A DNA stretch of 64,000 bases, taken from contig NC_008027.1 of NCBI RefSeq assembly GCF_000026105.1, positions 3,238,501 through 3,302,500 on the forward strand, given 5' to 3'. How positions within the stretch are numbered: position 1 is the first letter of the stretch; the number at the start of each line of letters is the position of its first letter. Both the position numbers and the translations under genes were made by a program. Positions 58,732 through 64,000 of the stretch are shown here, one piece after another. This stretch comes from Pseudomonas entomophila L48 (lineage in GTDB: Bacteria; Pseudomonadota; Gammaproteobacteria; Pseudomonadales; Pseudomonadaceae). Below the pieces are notes generated by a model. It saw nothing but the letters and a program-made list of their open reading frames with translations, searched no databases and had not been told where the DNA came from.

Positions 58732-59874
58732 TTACTCGATTTCACCCTGTGGCAACCCGGCACCCGGAAAATGCTCGGCCATGACCTGCCTGGCCACCGC
58801 TCGCAGCGCCTCGCGGCCGGCTAGCCCGTTCTCCCGCGCCAGCGCATACGCCTCGCGCTGGCGATCGGCACTGGTGCCCTCGCGCAGGATGCGCCGAGCC
58901 TGCATGAACGAGCGTTCGGCCTCTGCGCTGTCGGCCGGCAGCCAGGACTGCAATTGCGCCAGCCAGCCCTCGGCGCTCACCGGTTGCTGGTCGACGGCAC
59001 CGATGAACGTCCCTCGACGGCCGTACCGTGCTGCGCGCCAGTAGTTCTCCTGGGTGATCCAGCGTATTTCGCGGCTGACGGCCATGCCGTCATGGCGCGC
59101 CAGGGCATGCTGCACCAGGTGGCGGTACAGGCCTGCGATGGCCAACCCATCCTCCAGCCGCGGGCAGCCATCGCAGATGCGCAGCTCCACCGTCGGGAAA
59201 CGCCGCGACGGCCGTATCGCCCACCAGAAGTCGCCGTCCTCGGCCAACGCGCCGGTGCGCTGCAACAGCCCCCGGTAGCGCTGGTACGCATGCCAGTCGG
59301 CCAGGGGTTCCGGCAGGCCCATGTGCGGCCACTCGCCACAGATCACCCGTCGATAGCTCATGTAGCCGGTGTCCTGCCCGCCCCACAGGGGTGAAGAGGT
59401 GCTCAGCACCAGGAACAAGGGCAGCCAGTACAGCACGCGGTTGATCAGTTGCATGCGGTCGGTGCCGGCCGGCACGCCGACGTGCACGTGCAGGCCATTC
59501 ACAAGGCTGCGGCGGGCGACCAGCCGGTAGTCGTCGAACAGTTGCCTGAAATGCGCGGTACCACGCGGATGCTGGCGCAGCCACTGGGCGCAAGGATGGC
59601 TGGCTGCGCCGTACAGGCCGACACCGAAGTCGCCAAGGGCCTCGCCCAGGCGTTGGCGGTTTTCGCCCAGGAAGCTTCGCGCCTGGTGCAGGCTATCGAA
59701 TACCGGCGAAACCACCTCGATCTGGCTGAGGAACATCTCTTCGGCGAACGTGGCCCCCAGCATCTCCCGGCAACGTCGCGTCACTGCCGGCGAAGGGCTG
59801 GCCAGCACTTGCCCGCTGGTCGTGTCGGCCAACAGGTACTCCTCCTCGATGCCGAACGTCCAGGGCCGCGCCAT
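58732..59874 (-). CDS. ybdK: YbdK-type carboxylate-amine ligase (GCS2 family)
   Basis: 380 residues. GCS2 fold motifs: FGIEEEYLL (catalytic acidic start), EMFLSQIEVVSP, GLHVHVGVP, and FPTVELRICDGCPRLEDGLA. E. coli YbdK shows weak gamma-glutamylcysteine ligase activity, so members join a carboxylate (often Glu) to an amine using ATP. It is the third gene of a tight minus-strand operon, 7 bases after the methyltransferase. With the diiron protein and methyltransferase this hints at a small amide or peptide-like product; that is inference. Confidence 0.92.
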   Translation of the reverse strand: MARPWTFGIEEEYLLADTTSGQVLASPSPAVTRRCREMLGATFAEEMFLSQIEVVSPVFDSLHQARSFLGENRQRLGEALGDFGVGLYGAASHPCAQWLRQHPRGTAHFRQLFDDYRLVARRSLVNGLHVHVGVPAGTDRMQLINRVLYWLPLFLVLSTSSPLWGGQDTGYMSYRRVICGEWPHMGLPEPLADWHAYQRYRGLLQRTGALAEDGDFWWAIRPSRRFPTVELRICDGCPRLEDGLAIAGLYRHLVQHALARHDGMAVSREIRWITQENYWRAARYGRRGTFIGAVDQQPVSAEGWLAQLQSWLPADSAEAERSFMQARRILREGTSADRQREAYALARENGLAGREALRAVARQVMAEHFPGAGLPQGEIE

Positions 59875-59881
59875 GGCGACA

Positions 59882-60835
59882 TCAACCGTTGCGGGTGACC
59901 GTCAGGGCCACCGCCGCGATACGTTCGACCTGCTCGTAGCCAGGCTCGAGCAATTGTTCGCCAAACACATCAGGGTCGAGCTCTTCGTAGACCCAGTTGA
60001 ACGCAGGCCCCGCCAGGCGCAGGCGGAGCGCGTCGAGCAATGCATCCCGGGCGTCGACAACGGCGACGCCCGTATAGAGCAGCAAGGTGCCACCGGGCAC
60101 CAGGCGTTCGCAGGCCTGCTCGACGATGCGCAGCGACAGCCCGGCGCCCAACCTGCCGCCGCCATGGCGATAGACGCGCTCGCTGGCGTCAAGCATATAG
60201 GGCGGGTTGGCCACTATCAGGTCGAAGTGGCCACTGACGCCGTTCAGCAGGTCGCTGGCTTGCGGCGAGACATTGGCGACGCCGGCCAATGCGGCGTTGA
60301 CCGCCGTGTAGCGCAAGGCGAGCGGATTGATGTCCACGGCAGTGACCTGGGCCTGCGGGGCCGCCCGGGCAATCGACAAGGCCCCGACACCCGTGCCGCA
60401 GCCGATGTCCACGGCATGCCGTAACGGGTGAGGACAGTGTTGAAGATGGCCATGGATGGCCCGGACGAACCGGTAGCTGTCCGGGCCGAAGAACACCGCG
60501 TCGTGGCTATCGGTGGGCCAGGCCGAATGAACCAGCAGCAGGTCGTCCAGGCTCGACCAACGCACCGTGCTGCGCAACAGGTCACCTTGCTTCAGCAGCA
60601 CGCCCGCCGCCGTCGACAGTGCCAACTCGTCGGCACTGATCAGTGAGGGGGCGAACGGCCGGCTCCAGCCGAACACATCACGCAGGTTGCGTGCGTGCTG
60701 CGCCTCGGGTCGCCCATTGACCCGGGCCTGGGTGGCCGGGGTCACGCAGGTGAAGCGGTAGCCGTCGGCGCGCAGCCGCCGACCCAGTTGCAGCAAGGCC
60801 TGGTCAGCTTGGGCCTGATCCTGGTCGAGCGGCAT
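59882..60835 (-). CDS. Class I SAM-dependent methyltransferase (PrmC/HemK-like)
   Basis: 317 residues. A roughly 130-residue N-terminal domain (SRPFAPSLISADELALSTAAGVL) precedes a Rossmann methyltransferase with AVDIGCGTGVGALSIA (SAM loop) and AVDINPLALRYTAVNA. The catalytic motif IVANPPYML marks N-methylation of an amide, amine or base. It overlaps the diiron-protein gene by one base (TGATG), so the pair is translationally coupled. It is not the housekeeping PrmC, which would lie beside prfA. Substrate unknown. Confidence 0.9.
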   Translation of the reverse strand: MPLDQDQAQADQALLQLGRRLRADGYRFTCVTPATQARVNGRPEAQHARNLRDVFGWSRPFAPSLISADELALSTAAGVLLKQGDLLRSTVRWSSLDDLLLVHSAWPTDSHDAVFFGPDSYRFVRAIHGHLQHCPHPLRHAVDIGCGTGVGALSIARAAPQAQVTAVDINPLALRYTAVNAALAGVANVSPQASDLLNGVSGHFDLIVANPPYMLDASERVYRHGGGRLGAGLSLRIVEQACERLVPGGTLLLYTGVAVVDARDALLDALRLRLAGPAFNWVYEELDPDVFGEQLLEPGYEQVERIAAVALTVTRNG

Positions 60836-62172
60836 CAGCCCTGCCCTCCACTGGCCAGTCCCGTGGCGAGGATGTAGGCGCGGGTGGCCTGCAAGCCTTG
60901 AGGCAAGGCATGGTGGTTGCCGGCCATCGCCTCGATGGACTGATCGATATCGAACCCTTGCTGTCCTGCAGGCTGCTCATCATCCAGGGCCAGGGCGTTC
61001 TCCCATTGGCCCGGCGGCACCCGGCGAATCTCGCGGCCCTGCCAGCTGCCGGCAATCCAGTCATGCCAAAGCTGCTTCTCATAGGCGTTGAACACCCCGA
61101 ACATGGCGGCGGTGGGGCCCTCGATCAGCGTCCACAGCCGGCTTTGCGTGGGGTCTGCGTCACGCCTCACCCAGCCTTGCGCCTGCAGGGCATCGAGGAA
61201 CGCGGGGATTGAACCCGGCTCGGCGAGCCACTGGTTGACGGTGCGGCCCTGGAGGCGACAGCGGTCCGAATGCATGAATTGGCCAAACACCCGCTTACGC
61301 TCCAAGGCCGCGAGCAGTTCGGCCTGAAGGTCGAACGAGGTGATCAACGTCGGCGTATCGATGCCAAGGTCGTTGAGCCGGTAGCCGTGGCGGACACGCC
61401 GGTAGAACGCGCCGTCATCCTCCTTGGGCAGCAGCAGGCGCAAGCTTTCCAGCGCGCGCCGGGCGTGGCCGCTGGCCGCGTTGTCGATGGTGACGTGAAG
61501 CTGGAAGTAATGGGCGTCGATACCCAGCTCGGCCAGTTCGTGCGTGGTGATGAGCAAATGCAGCGGCGGTTGCTCATAGCCCAGGTTGTAGCCGATCACT
61601 TCGGGCAGGAAGCGTTCGCAGTACTGCCCCAAGGCGAGCTGCACGGCACCTTGCAGGTAACGTTCGCAGGGCAATGGCAGCCCTTGCAGGCAACCCAGAC
61701 GGCTGAGCAGGCGCTGGTAGACCAGCACATGGTTGCAACGCGCGTCTCCATCACCCAGCTCTTCGAGGTAAGTGCGGATCAGCCCGTGGAAGCGCGGGTC
61801 ACGCCAATGGCGCAGGGTGCCGTGCAGCCAGGCGCCGTCGACCGCCTTGGTCGGCGCTACCTGCTGCAGGAACCACAAGGCTTGGGCGCGGGTGGCGAAG
61901 TAGCGCCGCCCCGCCCCCTGGCACCGCTGCCGCAGATAGGCCGCATGCTCGCGGGCGACTTGCGCGGCACGGGCAGTGGCCCATTCGGGAAACTGGTCGG
62001 GGTGCTCAGGCAGGTCGTCGTCCTGTGTGCTGACGTGGCGCAGCAGCGCTTCCAGCCTGGCCTCGGCCTGGGCGTCGTGCCCTTCCAGCAGTGCCTGGTA
62101 TCGATGCGCCAGTCCATGGTTCGCGTTCGGGGCGGTCACCGTATGGTCGGTGTCGCGGGTCAGCGCCACCAT
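60835..62172 (-). CDS. Haem-oxygenase-like diiron (HDO-type) iron-containing redox enzyme
   Basis: 445 residues from ATG at 62172, chosen because GAGGTG is 6 bases upstream; a GTG 9 bases earlier is possible. It is helical throughout. Candidate metal ligands: Glu138 with His148 (YLEELGDGDARCNHVLVYQ) and a His/Asp cluster in the helix ITTHELAELGIDAHYFQLHVTIDNAASGH (His226, Asp230, His236), with Glu191 or Glu200. This pattern fits HDO proteins (relatives of UndA, BesC, SznF), which use O2 for fatty-acid decarboxylation, C-C cleavage or N-oxygenation. First gene of the operon with a methyltransferase and YbdK-like ligase. Substrate unknown. Confidence 0.82.
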   Translation of the reverse strand: MVALTRDTDHTVTAPNANHGLAHRYQALLEGHDAQAEARLEALLRHVSTQDDDLPEHPDQFPEWATARAAQVAREHAAYLRQRCQGAGRRYFATRAQALWFLQQVAPTKAVDGAWLHGTLRHWRDPRFHGLIRTYLEELGDGDARCNHVLVYQRLLSRLGCLQGLPLPCERYLQGAVQLALGQYCERFLPEVIGYNLGYEQPPLHLLITTHELAELGIDAHYFQLHVTIDNAASGHARRALESLRLLLPKEDDGAFYRRVRHGYRLNDLGIDTPTLITSFDLQAELLAALERKRVFGQFMHSDRCRLQGRTVNQWLAEPGSIPAFLDALQAQGWVRRDADPTQSRLWTLIEGPTAAMFGVFNAYEKQLWHDWIAGSWQGREIRRVPPGQWENALALDDEQPAGQQGFDIDQSIEAMAGNHHALPQGLQATRAYILATGLASGGQG

Positions 62173-62257
62173 GGCAGGCACCTCGCTTGTCGATTCTGTG
62201 GTGGGTCTTTCGGGTGAGGTTGATCAGCGCCAGGCGGCACGTCTTCTTCGGGACTAC

Positions 62258-62283
62258 GCAGTGCCAGGCGAACCCGGCACTGC
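62258..62283 (-). terminator. Hairpin downstream of the KGG stress gene
   Basis: GCAGTGCC-N10-GGCACTGC forms a perfect 8-base stem starting 11 bases past the stop. There is no T run, so it may attenuate rather than fully stop transcription into the diiron-protein gene 86 bases further on. Confidence 0.4.
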
Positions 62284-62293
62284 ACGCCCTTGC

Positions 62294-62485
62294 TTACGAA
62301 CGGCCGCCTTTGCGACCGGACTCAGTGTCGCGCTGGCCGCCACCCGTGCTCTGGCCGCCCTTGCGGCCTGCCTCGGCGGCTTTCTCGCGGTCGTTGGCGA
62401 AATTGCCAGGGTTCTTCGACCCACCCTGGCTGCCGGTTTTGTGGCTGTCCTCGCGACCGGTCATGTTGCTGTCTTTGTTGGCCAT
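62294..62485 (-). CDS. KGG-repeat general stress protein
   Basis: 63 residues, very hydrophilic. It contains KTGSQGGSKNPGNFANDREKAAEAGRKGGQS and ends ESGRKGGRS, two repeats of the KGG family (stress-induced, YciG-like). Such proteins are typically part of RpoS-dependent stress responses. It lies upstream of the diiron-protein operon on the same strand with 121 bases between, suggesting shared stress control. Confidence 0.9.
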   Translation of the reverse strand: MANKDSNMTGREDSHKTGSQGGSKNPGNFANDREKAAEAGRKGGQSTGGGQRDTESGRKGGRS

Positions 62486-62695
62486 GGTTGCAAAAACCTC
62501 ATATCGCTGAAGGGATGCACGGCGCTGTGCCGTACATGGGTTGGGAGTACGGCAAAAAGTACGGATTCGGTTTATTCCGCGCGGATCGGACCGGTGGCGC
62601 TAAACATGCGGCCACGCTGTATTTGGGGCGCAAGTGGACGCCGTCGCGACCGCGCCGGGATTGACCCTTGGAGAAAAGCACCTTACCCTGCACAA

Positions 62696-62711
62696 CCTAC
62701 CGATAGGTAGG
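62696..62711. promoter_or_regulatory. Perfect dyad CCTACC-GATA-GGTAGG upstream of the MFS gene
   Basis: The 16-base dyad lies about 30 bases before the MFS start. A possible promoter (TTGACC near 62661, TACCCT 17 bases on) precedes it. The size suits a TetR-type operator; a possible TetR gene begins at the end of the MFS gene. Confidence 0.55.
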
Positions 62712-62740
62712 CTGATATTTCGTTTAATGGATACCCTTCG

Positions 62741-63949
62741 ATGCAGTCCTCCAACCTGCGCTTCGCCGCCTCCCTTGCCCTGATCGGCGCCCTCGGCCCC
62801 TCGGCCATCGACATGTACCTGGCCAGCCTGCCGGAGATGGCCCGCGACTTCGCCACCGGCTACCCCCAGGTGCAACTCACCCTCACCGTGTTCCTGCTGG
62901 CCATGGGCATCGGGCAACTGCTGTTCGGCCCGCTGGTGGACGCGCTGGGGCGCCGCCGGCCCCTGCTGGTCGGCCTGCTGCTGTTCAGTGTCACGGCCTT
63001 TGCCGCGGCGGCCGCCCCCACGCTCGAAGCGCTGCTGCTCGCTCGCCTGCTACAGGGCCTGGCCAGCGCCCTCACCCTGGTGGTGATCATGAGCATGGTG
63101 CGCGACGTCGCCGAGGGCGCAAGGGCGGCGCAGATCTTCGCCCTGCTGATGACCATCGAGGGCCTGGCGCCGATTCTCGCCCCGGCCCTGGGCGGGGTGG
63201 TCGATACCGTCTTTGGCTGGCGGGCGATCATGCTGGTGCTGGGTGCCCTGGGCGTGCTGACGCTGCTCAATTCCAGCCTGGCGCTGGGCGAAACCCTGCC
63301 TGCCGAGAAACGGGTACGCCTGGCACCTCGGCAGATCTGGCGTGCCTATGCGCGTATCGCTACCGATGGCGCGTTCCTGCGCCCTGCCCTGGCGCTGTCG
63401 GCGGTGTTCTTCTTCCTGTTCGCCTACATCGCAGGCTCTGCGTACGTCTATCAACAGCACTTCGGGCTTTCCAGCGCGCACTTCGGCCTGGTGTTCGGCG
63501 CCTGCGGCGTGGCCATCCTGCTGGGTGCGGCATTGTCCGGGCGCTGGGTGACGCGCCACGGCGTGGCCCGGGTGGCCTGGTGGGGCGCGCTGGCCATGGG
63601 CGGCGGCGCGCTGCTGGCGGTGGCCGGTGGCGTGGCGGGTGGCGGCCTGGCGCTGCTGCTGGCGGGGGTGGCGCTGGCGTTGTTCGGCTTGGGGATTTGC
63701 GAAGCCACGCTGATGGCCTTGGCGATGTCCTCGCAACAACGCGATGTAGGCTCCACGGCGGCGCTGCTGGGTGCCCTGCAGCTGGGCATCGCGTCAAGCG
63801 CCACGCCCCTGGCCGGTTACCTGGCGACCCTGGGGCCGTTGCCCTGGGCCTGGCTGCTGGCGGCCGCCGCAGTAGTCATCGTCGGTTTGACCCGCGCCGC
63901 CCTGGCACAGACAATCAGCGCCTCGCACTGCAGCGTCAACCCGGAGTGA
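62741..63949 (+). CDS. Bcr/CflA-family drug efflux MFS transporter
   Basis: 402 residues with twelve predicted hydrophobic segments. Motifs: GPSAIDMYLASLPEMARDF in helix 1 (drug:H+ antiporter motif region), GQLLFGPLVDALGRRRPLL (motif A) and LLARLLQGLASALTLVVIMSMVRD (motif B). It is an inner-membrane antiporter that extrudes small drugs. A dyad upstream suggests repression. The following gene starts inside its stop codon (GTGA), so the two are coupled. Confidence 0.92.
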   Translation: MQSSNLRFAASLALIGALGPSAIDMYLASLPEMARDFATGYPQVQLTLTVFLLAMGIGQLLFGPLVDALGRRRPLLVGLLLFSVTAFAAAAAPTLEALLLARLLQGLASALTLVVIMSMVRDVAEGARAAQIFALLMTIEGLAPILAPALGGVVDTVFGWRAIMLVLGALGVLTLLNSSLALGETLPAEKRVRLAPRQIWRAYARIATDGAFLRPALALSAVFFFLFAYIAGSAYVYQQHFGLSSAHFGLVFGACGVAILLGAALSGRWVTRHGVARVAWWGALAMGGGALLAVAGGVAGGGLALLLAGVALALFGLGICEATLMALAMSSQQRDVGSTAALLGALQLGIASSATPLAGYLATLGPLPWAWLLAAAAVVIVGLTRAALAQTISASHCSVNPE

Positions 63950-64000
63950 CCGCCTTGAAAACCCTTTCCCCTTCCGCCGCGCGCATCTGCGACCACGCCG
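63946..64000 (+). CDS. Start of a downstream gene, possibly a TetR-family regulator (truncated by window)
   Basis: A GTG at 63946 overlaps the MFS stop; a TTG at 63955 is an alternative. Only 18 codons are visible, ending LSPSAARICDHA. This resembles the first helix of TetR-type repressors and would suit the dyad before the MFS gene. Too short to be sure. Confidence 0.4.
   Translation, partial: MTALKTLSPSAARICDHA

Noticed and set aside
59882..60835. Methyltransferase as housekeeping PrmC (release-factor methylase)
   Set aside because: It has the NPPY motif but an unrelated N-terminal domain and no prfA neighbour; it sits in a different operon.

Overview
The window looks like the chromosome of a fluorescent Pseudomonas, most likely the P. 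putida / P. entomophila group. It is GC-rich, carries several P. putida-type REP families (cores GCGGATTCATCCGC, GCGGCTTCAGCCGC, CCGGCTTGCCGGC) and contains pobA, hpd, Pseudomonas-only small proteins and a very large lipopeptide-type peptide synthetase. No rRNA, tRNA, CRISPR array, phage or complete IS was seen.

Layout. (1) 1-20545, minus strand: one NRPS reading frame that is still open at the left edge. It has six complete C-A-T modules plus the condensation domain of a seventh. Specificity residues read from the A domains give Gln-Val-Leu-Gln-Val-Leu. From memory this equals residues 3-8 of entolysin, so the gene resembles the middle synthetase (EtlB-type) of a 14-residue cyclic lipopeptide. 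(2) 20.8-31.1 kb: a LysR regulator divergent from a patatin-like lipase; pobA divergent from an AraC regulator; a TPR protein; a yeast-type cytosine deaminase overlapping a hybrid sensor kinase; a DJ-1 family protein; hpd. (3) 31.4-41.7 kb: a c-di-GMP phosphodiesterase, a RarD-type permease, a TerC/CBS/CorC membrane protein, RlhA, an NfxB-like regulator with no efflux operon beside it, and a LysR / Tat-exported deacetylase / SnoaL / HxlR group. (4) 41.7-47.1 kb: a cobalamin riboswitch ahead of an ATPase, binding-protein and permease operon, then a hybrid kinase divergent from a LuxR-type response regulator. (5) 47.4-52.4 kb: an Rhs polymorphic toxin with a likely colicin D-type tRNA nuclease tip and its immunity gene. 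Its 5' end has an apparent one-base frameshift. (6) 52.4-64 kb: small Pseudomonas-specific genes, a ClpP-like / iron-permease pair, the ybhP-clsB-ybhN operon, a ChaB/Rho-N protein, a tight operon of haem-oxygenase-like diiron protein, methyltransferase and YbdK-like ligase behind a KGG stress protein, and a Bcr/CflA efflux pump overlapping the start of a possible TetR gene.

How it fits together. The left third is secondary metabolism and the middle is aromatic catabolism (4-hydroxybenzoate, tyrosine), signalling and corrinoid uptake. The right third looks like stress, envelope and competition functions. The least explained items are the diiron protein / methyltransferase / ligase operon at 58.7-62.5 kb and the Rhs nuclease-immunity module.
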